Assembly: GCF_003634965.1 (NCBI RefSeq)
Contig: NZ_RBXP01000003.1
Location: forward strand, 27,332 to 91,331
Direction of reading: 5' to 3'
Length of the DNA: 64,000 nucleotides
Source of the DNA: Azonexus fungiphilus
Lineage (GTDB): Bacteria > Pseudomonadota > Gammaproteobacteria > Burkholderiales > Rhodocyclaceae
A model generated the notes under the pieces. That model was not told the origin of the DNA and ran no database searches. It worked only from the letters and a program-made list of their open reading frames with translations. Position 1 is the stretch's first letter. Every line of letters starts with the position of its first letter. Positions 18,073 to 27,501 of this stretch are shown in pieces. The translations under genes were made by a program, and so were the position numbers.

Positions 18073-18141
18073 GGGAACGGCGTCGTTTCAGGGAAAAGTC
18101 GCTATCATAGCAGCCCGCCAATGCCGTACCGGATGCCCGCC

Positions 18142-18678
18142 ATGCAAGACGAAGATTTCGCCGAAGACCATACCCGACCTTCCAAGACCAAGCAGAAGGA
18201 GGCGATGCACGCGCTGCGCGACCTCGGGGCCGAACTCGTCGAACTGCCGGTCAGCCAGCTCAAGCGCATCGACCTGCCGGAAGAACTGCTGGCGGCCGTG
18301 CGCGACTGCCAGAAGATCACCGCCCACGGCGCCCGCCGCCGCCAGCTGCAGTACATCGGCAAGCTGATGCGCAGCGTCGACGAGGAACCGATCCGCGCCG
18401 GCCTGGCGCTGCTGCGCGGCGAATCGGCGGCGGAAGTGGCACGCATCCACCGCCTCGAGCGTTTCCGCACGCGCCTGCTCGAGGACGAGAACACGCTCAC
18501 CGAGATCGGCAACCAGTGGCCCGGCGTCGACCTGCAGTATCTCCGCCAGCTGCGCCGCAATGCGCTCAAGGAGCAGGAGCAGAACAAGCCGCCGAAGAGC
18601 TACCGGGCCATCTTCCAGTTCCTCAAGGAACTCGACGGTACGCCGACGGCGACGGAGGCGACGCATGACGACGAATGA
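18142..18678 (+). CDS. yjgA: Ribosome-associated protein YjgA/DarP (DUF615)
   Basis: Small basic/acidic helical protein of the DUF615 family, which binds the late 50S precursor and helps ribosome assembly. About 178 residues. Hallmarks are RRRQLQYIGKLMR near residue 65, the central long helices, and the C-terminal NKPPKSYRAIFQFLKEL. Three in-frame ATGs (18121, 18133, 18142) are possible; I chose the last because its peptide matches the family's acidic start. It is divergent from pmbA and its end overlaps the next gene by 14 bases. Confidence 0.92.
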   Translation: MQDEDFAEDHTRPSKTKQKEAMHALRDLGAELVELPVSQLKRIDLPEELLAAVRDCQKITAHGARRRQLQYIGKLMRSVDEEPIRAGLALLRGESAAEVARIHRLERFRTRLLEDENTLTEIGNQWPGVDLQYLRQLRRNALKEQEQNKPPKSYRAIFQFLKELDGTPTATEATHDDE

Positions 18679-19255
18679 ACCCCTGCGCATCGGCCTGGTC
18701 TCGATCAGCGATCGCGCGTCGACCGGCGTCTACGCCGACCAGGGCATTCCTGCCTTGCAGACCTGGCTCGGCTCGGCGCTGACCAGCCCCTGGCAGGCCG
18801 CGACGCGGTTGATTGCCGACGACCGCGAGAGCATTGAAAAAACGCTGATCGAACTGGTCGACCGTGAACGTTGTCACCTGGTCCTGACCACCGGCGGCAC
18901 CGGCCCGGCGCCGCGCGACGTCACGCCGGAAGCGACGCTGGCCGTGGCCGACAAGGAAATGCCCGGCTTCGGCGAGGAAATGCGGCGGATCAGCCTGAAC
19001 TTCGTGCCGACCGCGATCCTCTCGCGCCAGGTCGCAGTGATCCGCAAGCAGGCGCTGATCATCAACCTGCCCGGCCAGCCGAAATCGATTCGCGAGACCC
19101 TCGAGGGCGTCCGCAACGCCGACGGCGACGTCGTGCACGTCGGCATCTTCGCCGCCGTACCCTACTGCATCGACCTGATCGGCGGCCCCTACGCCGAAAC
19201 CGATCCGGCGGTGGTCAAGGCCTTCCGGCCGAAATCGGCGCAGCGCCCGAACTAG
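18665..19255 (+). CDS. mog: Molybdenum cofactor biosynthesis MoaB/Mog-like protein
   Basis: Member of the MogA/MoaB family that adenylates molybdopterin before metal insertion. The 196-residue protein has ISDRAS near residue 15, the signature LVLTTGGTGPAPRDVTPEAT near residue 76 and a C-terminal INLPGQPKSIRETLEGV. The length fits Mog (about 195) better than MoaB (about 170). It overlaps yjgA by 14 bases, and no other molybdopterin genes are adjacent except the distant MoeB-like gene at 8.9 kb. Confidence 0.92.
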   Translation: MTTNEPLRIGLVSISDRASTGVYADQGIPALQTWLGSALTSPWQAATRLIADDRESIEKTLIELVDRERCHLVLTTGGTGPAPRDVTPEATLAVADKEMPGFGEEMRRISLNFVPTAILSRQVAVIRKQALIINLPGQPKSIRETLEGVRNADGDVVHVGIFAAVPYCIDLIGGPYAETDPAVVKAFRPKSAQRPN

Positions 19256-19258
19256 GCT

Positions 19259-20788
19259 TCAGGCGGCGCCGACGATGCGGTAGCGGGCGAACTCGTAGTC
19301 GCTGGTCTGCTCGACGACGAGCAGGGGCTCGAGGACGACGCGGCGGCCGTCGAGCATGGTCTCGAAGGATTCGCGCGGATCGAAGGTATAGGGCGGCAGG
19401 ACCACGCGCAGCTCGCCCGGCGCATTGCCTTCGCGCAACAGCAACGACGGCACGCCGGCGACGGCGGCGTAACTCGACGCCATCTTCGGCTTGAGCTCCG
19501 CCGCCTCGACGACGCGGGCCAGCGTTTCGATGCCGACCCGGGCCTCGTCCGCGGCCTGCCGGTGGTAGCGGCGGACGCAGCCGAGCAGCCAGTTCTCGCC
19601 GCCCTCGGGCTGCAGCGCCAGCAGCGCGCCGACCTTCAGCCACTCGCCCGGAATGCTGTTGAGCAGCGCCCCGAAACCGCCGCGGCTGACATTCTCGACG
19701 ACCCAGCTTTCGATCTGGAGGCCGGCCGGGCGGCCGCCGAATTCACCGGAAAAGACGACGAAGGCATTGACCAGGCCGCTGAGCACCGACATCCGGTGCT
19801 TGACCCGATGCCGATCGTGCCGGCGCTGTGGCGGGATCGGCGCCAGATAGGCGCAGAGGTGGCGCAACACCGGGATCAGCGCCTTCGCCAGATACTGGCC
19901 ACCGAGCATGATTTCGGCCGGCAGGTCGCCGCCCTGCTCAAGCGTCTGCAGCACCGCCTGCATGCCGCCGTGCGCCGCGCCCGGCTTGAAGAAACGCAGG
20001 TTCGGCGTCGCCTGCGCGGGCATTCGCGCCAGCCGCAGCGGCGGCTGCGCCAGGCTCAGGTCAACCCAGTACACGCAGTCGTGCTCGGCGGTCGCCGGAA
20101 ACTCGAACTGACCGAGGAAATGGGCGATGAAACGCTCGGCCAGTTCGATCTCGAGGGGCAGCAGGCTGTCCATCGACGCCGCCTGGAAAACCATCGCCCG
20201 CCGGTATTCGCTGAGCGTCGAACTGCTGCCGGCCGCGCCGAGCTGCAGCGCACGCGTCGCCACACCGGCCTCCTCGGCAACCCGCAGGACCCGTCCGAGA
20301 CGCTGCCAGAGCTCGCCCGGTGTCGGCCCGTAATGGAACTGCTCCCACTTCAGCTGGGCACGCAACGCCGCCGCCAGCCGGGTGCACAGCGCCGGCAGCG
20401 AGTGCTTGGTGAATTCGGGCGTCAGGCCACGGGCCAGCAAGGCGTCGAGCGTCTGCTCATAGACGCTGGCGAGCAGTGCCCAGAAACCGCCATTGATCGA
20501 CCACAGGCGCTTTTCCTCGGCCTTCGACAGCCGGATGGTGTGCAGGTACTCGCGGGCCAGCCGGCGCAGGTGCGGCGCCGCCGCGTCCTCGAGCTGACGC
20601 GCGGCCTCGAAGCGACGTTCGGCCGGAAAATCGGCCGCCGCCTGCAGCGACTCGAGCCAGCCTCCGATTTCGTCGAGCGCCTTGAAGGCATTGTCCTTCG
20701 GCAGCTCGCTGACGATCTGGTGCAACTCGCGCGAGTCGGCCAGCGGATGCCCGTTGCGCTTGTCGAACAGCCCGCCCAGGTTAGCCAT
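19259..20788 (-). CDS. Hypothetical protein with C-terminal PilZ-like region
   Basis: I do not recognise the whole 509-residue protein. It has no signal or membrane helix. The N-terminal 300 residues look helical. Near residues 318–375 it shows a PilZ-like pattern: RHRVKHRM followed about 35 residues later by VVENVSRGGFGALL, resembling the RxxxR and (D/N)xSxxG of c-di-GMP binding domains. I infer a possible c-di-GMP effector. Start: ATG at 20788; a TTG at 20800, four codons earlier, has the better ribosome site (GGAGAAGGAC) and may be the true start. It is divergent from thyA. Confidence 0.65.
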   Translation of the reverse strand: MANLGGLFDKRNGHPLADSRELHQIVSELPKDNAFKALDEIGGWLESLQAAADFPAERRFEAARQLEDAAAPHLRRLAREYLHTIRLSKAEEKRLWSINGGFWALLASVYEQTLDALLARGLTPEFTKHSLPALCTRLAAALRAQLKWEQFHYGPTPGELWQRLGRVLRVAEEAGVATRALQLGAAGSSSTLSEYRRAMVFQAASMDSLLPLEIELAERFIAHFLGQFEFPATAEHDCVYWVDLSLAQPPLRLARMPAQATPNLRFFKPGAAHGGMQAVLQTLEQGGDLPAEIMLGGQYLAKALIPVLRHLCAYLAPIPPQRRHDRHRVKHRMSVLSGLVNAFVVFSGEFGGRPAGLQIESWVVENVSRGGFGALLNSIPGEWLKVGALLALQPEGGENWLLGCVRRYHRQAADEARVGIETLARVVEAAELKPKMASSYAAVAGVPSLLLREGNAPGELRVVLPPYTFDPRESFETMLDGRRVVLEPLLVVEQTSDYEFARYRIVGAA

Positions 20789-20944
20789 CTTGTTGAGCAA
20801 GTCCTTCTCCCCCGGATCATTTCGTCGCCCGCCGCCCGCGCGACGGCAGACAAGCATTCTAATCCAATCGACATGGGCAGCGGCAACCGCCTGCCGGCCT
20901 TGGGTTAGAATGCCGCCATCCTCATCCTTCGACAAAGCCTCGCG

Positions 20945-21739
20945 ATGCAGCAATACCTCGACCTGATGCGCCACGTCCTCGAACACGGCCAGGACAAGTC
21001 CGACCGCACCGGTACCGGCACCCGCTCGGTGTTCGGCTGGCAAATGCGTTTCGACCTGGGCCAGGGCTTTCCGGCGCTGACCACGAAGAAGCTGCACCTC
21101 AAGTCGATCATCCACGAACTGCTGTGGTTCCTCCAGGGGGACACCAACATCGCCTATCTCAAGGAACACGGCGTCCGCATCTGGGACGAATGGGCCGACG
21201 CGAACGGCGACCTCGGCCCGGTGTACGGCAAGCAGTGGCGCCGCTGGCAGACGCCGGACGGCCGTCTGGTCGACCAGATCGCGCAACTGGTACACGGTCT
21301 CAAGCACAACCCCGACTCGCGCCGCCACATCGTCTCCGCCTGGAACCCCGGCGATGTCGACGCAATGGCCCTGCCGCCCTGCCACTGCCTGTTCCAGTTC
21401 TACGTCGCCGACGGCCGGCTGAGCTGCCAGCTCTACCAGCGCAGCGCCGACATCTTCCTCGGCGTGCCCTTCAACATCGCCAGCTACGCGCTGCTGACGA
21501 TGATGCTGGCGCAGGTTTGCGGCTACCGCCCGGGCGACTTCGTGCACACCTTCGGCGACGCCCACCTCTACGCCAACCACTTCGAACAGGCCAGGCTGCA
21601 GCTGGCGCGCGAGCCCCGGCCGCTGCCGACGATGTGGATCAATCCGACGGTCGACGACATCTTTTCGTTCAAATTCGAGGACTTCCGCCTCGACCACTAC
21701 GACCCGCATCCGCACATCGCCGCGCCCGTCGCCGTCTGA
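20945..21739 (+). CDS. thyA: Thymidylate synthase ThyA
   Basis: Converts dUMP to dTMP with 5,10-methylene-THF. The 264-residue length equals the classical bacterial enzyme. The nucleophile cysteine lies in [29 protein letters not shown] near residue 18 and the dUMP-contact [18 protein letters not shown] are intact. It is followed by pgi after 11 bp and then by folA, so the folate-cycle enzymes ThyA and FolA are on one transcript with pgi between them. Confidence 0.98.
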   Translation: MQQYLDLMRHVLEHGQDKSDRTGTGTRSVFGWQMRFDLGQGFPALTTKKLHLKSIIHELLWFLQGDTNIAYLKEHGVRIWDEWADANGDLGPVYGKQWRRWQTPDGRLVDQIAQLVHGLKHNPDSRRHIVSAWNPGDVDAMALPPCHCLFQFYVADGRLSCQLYQRSADIFLGVPFNIASYALLTMMLAQVCGYRPGDFVHTFGDAHLYANHFEQARLQLAREPRPLPTMWINPTVDDIFSFKFEDFRLDHYDPHPHIAAPVAV

Positions 21740-21750
21740 GGACTTCCATC

Positions 21751-23343
21751 ATGTTGAGCACGCTTCCCGCCTGGCAGGCGCTGTCGGACCACGCCGAAGC
21801 ACTGCGCCCGACCCACCTGCGAGACCTGTTTGCCGCCGATCCGGCGCGCTTCGACAACTTCAGCCTGCGCCACGGCAAGCTGCTGCTCGACTTCTCGAAA
21901 CAGCGGATCACCGGCGAAACCCTGCGCCTGCTGCGCGCGCTCGCCGAGGCGCGCGAACTCGACGCCTGGAAGGAAAGGCTGCAGCGCGGCGAGGCGATCA
22001 ACCACACCGAGCACCGCGCCGTCCGTCACATGGACCTGCGCGCCGGCGACCAGGCCCCGGCCGAGGTCAGGAACGTGCTCTCGCGCATTGCCGCCTTCTG
22101 CGACGCGATCCACAGCGGGGTCTGGCGCGGCTACTCCGGCGAATGCATCACCCATGTCGTCAATCTCGGCATCGGCGGCTCCGACCTCGGCCCGCGCATG
22201 GTCGCCAAGGCGCTGTCGGCGCACCACCAGATCGACATCAAGGTCCATTTCGTCTCCAACCTCGACGGCGCCGACCTGGCCAGCAAGCTGGCCGACCTCA
22301 ACCCGCGGACCACGCTCTTCGTCGTCGCCAGCAAGACCTTCTCGACGCTGGAAACCCTGACCAACGCCCGCACCGCCCGCGACTGGCTGCTCGCCGCCGC
22401 CGGCCAGACCAGCGGCGCAGTCGCCAAGCACTTCGTCGCCGCCTCGACCAACATCGCGGCGACGCGCGAATTCGGCATCGCCGACGAGAACGTCTTCGAA
22501 TTCTGGGACTGGGTTGGCGGCCGCTTCTCGCTATGGTCGGCAATCGGCCTGCCGGTCGCGCTGGCCATCGGCTACCGCAATTTCACCGAACTGCTGGCCG
22601 GGGCCAACAACCTCGACCGCCACTTCATCGAGGCGCCGGCCGAGCGCAACCTGCCGCTGACGCTGGCCTTGCTCAGCCTGTGGAACACCGATTTCCTGCG
22701 CGCCGCCAGCCACGGCATCTTCCCCTACAGCCAGTCGCTGTCGCTGCTGCCGCGCTACCTCCAGCAACTCGAGATGGAGAGCAACGGCAAGCTCTACGAC
22801 CGCGACGGCGCACCGCTCGACGTGCCGACCTGCCCGATCATCTGGGGCGAAGCCGGAACCAACGGCCAGCACTCCTTCTTCCAGCTGCTGCACCAGGGCG
22901 GCCAGCCGATTCCCAGCGACTTCATCGCCCTCGGCAAGTCCGACTATCCGCTGCACGGCCACCACACCGCGCTGCTCGCCAACTGCCTGGCGCAGTCGGC
23001 CGCCCTCGCCTTCGGCCAGACCGCCGCCGAAGCCCGCGCCAGCGGCATCCCGGAACACCTGCTGCCGTACCGCACCTTCCCCGGCAACCAGCCGTCGACG
23101 ACGCTGGTCCTCGGCGAACTGACCCCCTACACCCTCGGCCAGATGATCGCCCTCTACGAGCACAAGGTGTTCTGCCTGAGCGTGCTCTGGGGTCTCAATG
23201 CCTTCGACCAGTGGGGCGTCGAACTGGGCAAGGTGCTGGCCAGCCGGCTGACCCCGGTGGTTCGCGGCGAAGCCGACGAGCACAGCCTGGACAGCTCGAC
23301 TGCCGGGCTGATCACCCATCTGCGCCAATTCCGGATGTCCTGA
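21751..23343 (+). CDS. pgi: Glucose-6-phosphate isomerase
   Basis: Interconverts glucose 6-phosphate and fructose 6-phosphate. The 530-residue protein has the family signatures GIGGSDLGPRMV, VASKTFSTLETLTN, the WGEAGTNGQHSFFQLLHQG block and LGELTPYTLGQMIALYEHKVF. The start is the ATG after TGAGGA, 11 bp downstream of thyA. Its placement between thyA and folA is unusual and may simply be co-transcription. Confidence 0.98.
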   Translation: MLSTLPAWQALSDHAEALRPTHLRDLFAADPARFDNFSLRHGKLLLDFSKQRITGETLRLLRALAEARELDAWKERLQRGEAINHTEHRAVRHMDLRAGDQAPAEVRNVLSRIAAFCDAIHSGVWRGYSGECITHVVNLGIGGSDLGPRMVAKALSAHHQIDIKVHFVSNLDGADLASKLADLNPRTTLFVVASKTFSTLETLTNARTARDWLLAAAGQTSGAVAKHFVAASTNIAATREFGIADENVFEFWDWVGGRFSLWSAIGLPVALAIGYRNFTELLAGANNLDRHFIEAPAERNLPLTLALLSLWNTDFLRAASHGIFPYSQSLSLLPRYLQQLEMESNGKLYDRDGAPLDVPTCPIIWGEAGTNGQHSFFQLLHQGGQPIPSDFIALGKSDYPLHGHHTALLANCLAQSAALAFGQTAAEARASGIPEHLLPYRTFPGNQPSTTLVLGELTPYTLGQMIALYEHKVFCLSVLWGLNAFDQWGVELGKVLASRLTPVVRGEADEHSLDSSTAGLITHLRQFRMS

Positions 23344-23356
23344 AAGCCCCGCCCCC

Positions 23357-23896
23357 ATGACCGAACTCGTCCTCATCGCCGCGGTCGCCGAAAATCGTGC
23401 GATCGGCCGCGACAACCAGCTGCTCTGGCAGATTCCCGAAGACATGGCGCATTTCCGCCGGCTCACCGCCGGGCAGACGGTGATCATGGGCCGCAAGACC
23501 TGGGAATCGCTGCCACCGCGCTTCCGGCCGCTGCCCGGACGGCGCAACATCGTCGTCAGCCGGCAGGCCGCCTACCCGGCCCCGGGCGCCGAACTGGCCA
23601 CCTCGCTGGAAGCCGCACTGGCGCTGGCAGCGAGCGATGCCACCGCCTTCGTCATCGGCGGCGAGCAGATCTATCGCCAGGCGCTGGCGCTGGCGCAGCG
23701 CCTCGAGATCACCGAGGTCGCACTGCAGCCGGATGCCGACGCCTGGTTCCCGGAAATCGACGTCGCGCAATGGCAGGAGAGCGCCCGCTCGACCCTGCCC
23801 GCCGACGGCGAGCGACCGGCCTGCGCCTTCGTCACCTATCGCCGCCGCGCCGGTTCCCAGGCCGGCACATCCCAAGTAGACTGCCCCTCTGCCTGA
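23357..23896 (+). CDS. folA: Dihydrofolate reductase
   Basis: Reduces dihydrofolate to tetrahydrofolate with NADPH, restoring the cofactor that ThyA oxidises. Family blocks present: ENRAIGRDNQLLWQIPEDMAHF (catalytic acidic residue in PEDM), TVIMGRKTWESLP and FVIGGEQIYRQAL. The 179 residues slightly exceed the usual 160 because of a short C-terminal extension of Ala/Gly/Ser character. It begins 13 bp after pgi. Confidence 0.96.
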   Translation: MTELVLIAAVAENRAIGRDNQLLWQIPEDMAHFRRLTAGQTVIMGRKTWESLPPRFRPLPGRRNIVVSRQAAYPAPGAELATSLEAALALAASDATAFVIGGEQIYRQALALAQRLEITEVALQPDADAWFPEIDVAQWQESARSTLPADGERPACAFVTYRRRAGSQAGTSQVDCPSA

Positions 23897-23927
23897 TTTC
23901 CAACATCCTTCCTGACAGGAGAACCCC

Positions 23928-25109
23928 GTGGACCGTCGCCATACCCTGAAGCTTTCCGCCGCCCTCGTCGCCAGCGCCCTCCTTGCCGCCTGCGGCCAGC
24001 AGGAAACGCCGCAAGCCGCGGCGCCTGCCGCCGCCCCGGTAACCACGCAGACCGTCAAGCTCGGCTTTGCCGCCCCGCTGACTGGCGCCCAGGCCCACTA
24101 CGGCAAGGAAATGCAGAACGGCATCGTGCTCGCGCTCGAGGAAGTGAACGCCGAGAAGCCGATGCTGGGCGGCCAGCCGGTCCAGTTCGAACTGGTTTCC
24201 GAGGACGACCAGGCCGATCCCAAGCAAGGCACCTCGGTCGCCCAGAAGCTGGTCGACGCGAAGATCCAGGGCATGCTCGGCCACTTCAACTCCGGCACCT
24301 CGATTCCGGCCTCGCGGGTTTACATGGAAGCCGGCATCCCGCAGATCGCCATGGCGACTTCGCCGGCCTACACCGCCCAGGGCTTCAAGACGACTTTCCG
24401 CAGCATGACCTCGGACACCCAGCAGGGCGCAGTCGCCGGTCGCTTCGTGGTCGAGTCGCTGAACTACAAGAAGATCGCCATCGTCGATGACCGCACCGCC
24501 TACGGCCAGGGCCTCGCCGACGAGTTCGAGAAGGCGGCCAAGGCGGCCGGCGCCGAGATCGTCAAGCGCGAATTCACCAACGACAAGTCGGTCGATTTCA
24601 AGGCCATCCTGACCAGCATCAAGTCGAGCAAGCCGGACCTCGTCTATTTCGGCGGTGCCGACGCCCAGGGCGGCCCGATGATGAAGCAGATGCGCGAACT
24701 CGGCCTGAGCGCGGTCTTCGCCGGCGGCGAAATGATCAAGTCGCCGAACTTCCTGAAGCTGGCCGGCCCGGCCGCCGAAGGCGCGATTGCCTCGCTGGCC
24801 GGCCTGCCGCTGGCCAAGATGCCCGGCGGCGAAGCCTACGCGACGCGCTACAAGGCCCGCTTCGGCGTCGATGTCGAGGTCTACTCGCCGTACTCCTACG
24901 ATGCCGCCAAGGTCCTCACCGGCGCCATGCTGCGCGCCGGCAGCGCCGATCCGGCGAAGTACCTGGCGGAACTGGCGAAGACCAAGCAGGCCGGCGTCAC
25001 CTCGGCGAACATCGAGTACGACGAGAAGGGCGACCTCAAGGACAGCGCGATCACCATCTACCGCGTCGATGGCGGCGAATGGAAGGAACTGCAGTCGGTC
25101 GGCCAGTAA
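23928..25109 (+). CDS. Branched-chain amino-acid-type ABC transporter binding lipoprotein (LivK-like)
   Basis: Type I periplasmic binding protein (Peripla_BP_6 family), 393 residues, starting at GTG with AGGAG 8 bases ahead. A lipoprotein signal ends in the lipobox LLAAC (cysteine near residue 22), followed by an Ala/Pro/Gln linker and the binding domain (VKLGFAAPLTGAQAHYGKEM, AIVDDRTAYGQGLADEFEKAAK). Amino acids are the usual ligands. No permease or ATPase genes lie beside it, so it is an orphan that serves a distant transporter or acts as a sensor. A terminator follows. Confidence 0.92.
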   Translation: MDRRHTLKLSAALVASALLAACGQQETPQAAAPAAAPVTTQTVKLGFAAPLTGAQAHYGKEMQNGIVLALEEVNAEKPMLGGQPVQFELVSEDDQADPKQGTSVAQKLVDAKIQGMLGHFNSGTSIPASRVYMEAGIPQIAMATSPAYTAQGFKTTFRSMTSDTQQGAVAGRFVVESLNYKKIAIVDDRTAYGQGLADEFEKAAKAAGAEIVKREFTNDKSVDFKAILTSIKSSKPDLVYFGGADAQGGPMMKQMRELGLSAVFAGGEMIKSPNFLKLAGPAAEGAIASLAGLPLAKMPGGEAYATRYKARFGVDVEVYSPYSYDAAKVLTGAMLRAGSADPAKYLAELAKTKQAGVTSANIEYDEKGDLKDSAITIYRVDGGEWKELQSVGQ

Positions 25110-25113
25110 ACGG

Positions 25114-25157
25114 TTTTTGCCGGAATCTGACGGTCGACCGTCAGAATCCGCGAAAAA
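25114..25157. repeat. Palindromic element copy 1 (intergenic)
   Basis: An inverted repeat of about 44 bp centred on GACGGTCGACCGTC. The inner 30 bases (25121–25150) are symmetric except for one base pair, and the flanks continue as TTTTTGC on the left and GCGAAAAA on the right. It lies between the LivK-like gene and the decarboxylase, just before the terminator. A second copy with the same core is at 60990–61036. It could be a dispersed palindromic repeat. Confidence 0.75.
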
Positions 25158-25161
25158 TGAA

Positions 25162-25189
25162 AATGCCCGCTTTCGCGGGCATTTTTTCT
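25162..25189. terminator. Bidirectional terminator between convergent genes
   Basis: A 9-bp perfect stem (AATGCCCGC and GCGGGCATT, loop TTTC) followed by T's on the plus strand. A's on the left side give a T-run on the minus strand as well. It sits between the ends of the LivK-like gene and the decarboxylase gene. Confidence 0.9.
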
Positions 25190-25205
25190 GGCCGGGTGCC
25201 TTCGC

Positions 25206-27431
25206 TCAGCGCACGCAGTCGACGTAGTACTCGCCGTCCTCGCGCTTGACCAGCCCGTGGATGTCGGTCTCGAAGCCGGGGAAGCGGGCGTTGAAGTCGC
25301 GCGCGAACTTGAGGTAGCGGACGATGGTGGCGTTGAAGCGTTCGCCCGGGATGAGCAGCGGAATGCCCGGCGGATAGGGGGTCAGCAGCACCGAGGTGAT
25401 GCGCCCTTCGAGCTCGTCGAGGCGGACGCGCTCGATCTCGCGGTGCGCCATGCGCGCCCAGGCGTCGGCCGGACGCATCGCCGGCACCATGTCCGAGAGG
25501 TACATCTCGGTGGTCAGGCGGGCCACGTCGTTTTCCTTGTACACCGCGTGGATCTGCTTGCACAGGTCCTTCAGCCCCATGCGCTCGTAGCGCGGGTTCT
25601 TCTGCACGAACTCGGGCAGCACCTTCCACAGCGGCTGGTTCTTGTCGTAATCGTCCTTGAACTGCTGCAGCGCGGTGACCAGCGTGTTCCAGCGGCCCTT
25701 GGTGATGCCGATGGTGAACATGATGAAGAAGCTGTAGAGGCCGCACTTCTCGACGATGACCCCGTGCTCGGCCAGATACTTGGTGACGATCGCCGCCGGG
25801 ATGCCGCGCTCGCCGAAGTCGCCGTCGACGTCCAGGCCCGGGGTGATGATCGTCGCCTTGATCGGGTCGAGCATGTTGAAGCCTTCGGCGAGCTGGCCGA
25901 AGCCGTGCCAGCGATGGCCGGGCTTGAGCATCCAGGCATCGCGTTCCTCGATGCCTTCCTCGGACAGGTCGTCCGGGCCCCAGACCTTGAACCACCAGCC
26001 GGTGCCCCATTCCTCGTCGACCTTGCGCATGGCGCGGCGGAAGTCGAGCGCCTCGGCGATCGATTCCTCGACCAGCGCGGTGCCGCCCGGCTCTTCCATC
26101 ATCGCCGCGGCGACATCGCAGGAGGCGATGATCGAGTACTGCGGCGAGGTCGAGGTATGCATCAGGTAGGCCTCGTTGAAGGCATCGCGGTCGAGCTGGC
26201 GCTCCTGGCAATCTTGGACGAGAATCTGCGAGGCCTGCGAGAGGCCGGCAAGCAACTTGTGCGTCGACTGCGTGGCGAAGATCATCGATTCCTTGCAACG
26301 CTGGCGGTCGGCGCCGATGGCGTGGTAGTCGCCGTAGAAATCGTGGAAGGCGGCGTGCGGCAGCCAGGCTTCATCGAAGTGCAGGGTGTCGATGCGGCCG
26401 TCGAGCATCTCCTTGATGTCCTCGACGTTGTAGAGCACGCCGTCGTAGGTCGACTGGGTGATGGTGAGCACGCGCGGCTTCGCCGTCTTGTCCTCGATGA
26501 AGGGATTGGCGTCGATCTTCTTCTGGATGTTTTCCCAGGCGAACTCGCTCTTCGGAATCGGCCCGATGATGCCGAAGTTGTTGCGCGTCGGCATCAGGAA
26601 GACCGGGATGGCGCCGGTCATGATGATCGAATGCAGGATCGACTTGTGGCAGTTGCGGTCGACGACGACGATGTCGCCCGGCGCCACGGTCGAGTTCCAG
26701 ACGATCTTGTTCGAGGTCGAGGTGCCGTTGGTGACGAAGTAAAGATGGTCGCAGTTGAAGATGCGCGCGGCGTTGCGCTCGGAGGCGGCAACCGGGCCGG
26801 TGTGGTCGAGCAGCTGGCCGAGTTCCTCGACCGCATTGCACACGTCGGCGCGCAGCATGTTCTCGCCGAAGAACTGATGGAACATCTGGCCGACCGGCGA
26901 CTTCAGGAAGGCGACGCCGCCCGAGTGGCCGGGGCAGTGCCAGGAATAGGAGCCGTCGGCGGCGTAGTGGGTCAGCGCACGGAAGAAGGGCGGCGGCAGG
27001 CTGTCGAGATAGGCGTGCGCCTCGCGCTTGATGTTGCGGGCGATGAACTCCGGCGTGTCCTCGTGCATGTGGATGAAGCCATGCAGCTCGCGCAGGATGT
27101 CATTCGGGATGTGGCGGCTGGTGCGCGTCTCGCCGTGCAGGAAGATCGGAATCTCGGCGTTCTTGTGGCGGATTTCGCCAACGAAGGCGCGCAGTTCGGC
27201 CAGCGTCTCTTCCGGCTCGAGCGCCAGTTCCTCGTCGTCGATCGACAGGATGAAGGCCGATGCCCGGCTCTGCTGCTGGGCGAATGAGGTCAGGTCGCCG
27301 TAGCTGGTGACGCCGAGCACTTCCAGCCCCTCGCTCTGCAAGGCGTCGGCCAGCGCGCGGATACCGAGCCCGGAGGCGTTTTCGGAACGGAAGTCTTCAT
27401 CGATGATGATGACCGGGAAATGGAAGCGCAT
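25206..27431 (-). CDS. Arginine/lysine/ornithine decarboxylase, AdiA-like
   Basis: PLP fold-I basic amino-acid decarboxylase, 741 residues, with an N-terminal receiver-like wing domain (residues 1–125), the PLP core and a C-terminal domain. The cofactor lysine is Lys392 (TQSTHKLLAGLSQAS) and the pyridine-nitrogen aspartate is Asp353 in HFDEAW. The glutamate after it is as in arginine decarboxylase AdiA; lysine decarboxylases have HFDSAW. Arginine is therefore my preferred substrate, but it is not proved. No antiporter gene (AdiC or CadB type) is adjacent, so an acid-resistance role is uncertain. It follows dcd by 70 bp. Confidence 0.9.
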   Translation of the reverse strand: MRFHFPVIIIDEDFRSENASGLGIRALADALQSEGLEVLGVTSYGDLTSFAQQQSRASAFILSIDDEELALEPEETLAELRAFVGEIRHKNAEIPIFLHGETRTSRHIPNDILRELHGFIHMHEDTPEFIARNIKREAHAYLDSLPPPFFRALTHYAADGSYSWHCPGHSGGVAFLKSPVGQMFHQFFGENMLRADVCNAVEELGQLLDHTGPVAASERNAARIFNCDHLYFVTNGTSTSNKIVWNSTVAPGDIVVVDRNCHKSILHSIIMTGAIPVFLMPTRNNFGIIGPIPKSEFAWENIQKKIDANPFIEDKTAKPRVLTITQSTYDGVLYNVEDIKEMLDGRIDTLHFDEAWLPHAAFHDFYGDYHAIGADRQRCKESMIFATQSTHKLLAGLSQASQILVQDCQERQLDRDAFNEAYLMHTSTSPQYSIIASCDVAAAMMEEPGGTALVEESIAEALDFRRAMRKVDEEWGTGWWFKVWGPDDLSEEGIEERDAWMLKPGHRWHGFGQLAEGFNMLDPIKATIITPGLDVDGDFGERGIPAAIVTKYLAEHGVIVEKCGLYSFFIMFTIGITKGRWNTLVTALQQFKDDYDKNQPLWKVLPEFVQKNPRYERMGLKDLCKQIHAVYKENDVARLTTEMYLSDMVPAMRPADAWARMAHREIERVRLDELEGRITSVLLTPYPPGIPLLIPGERFNATIVRYLKFARDFNARFPGFETDIHGLVKREDGEYYVDCVR

Positions 27432-27450
27432 GGTGTATCCCCAAAAGCGG

Positions 27451-27470
27451 CGACCCGCCGCAGCGGGTCG
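27451..27470 (-). terminator. Hairpin between dcd and the decarboxylase gene
   Basis: An 8-bp perfect stem (CGACCCGC and GCGGGTCG, 4-base loop). On the minus strand it is followed after CCGC by only TTTT, so it may be a weak terminator or attenuator limiting read-through from dcd. Confidence 0.4.
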
Positions 27471-27501
27471 TAGAGTAAGCGGTTTACGTTACGGAATGCA
27501 G

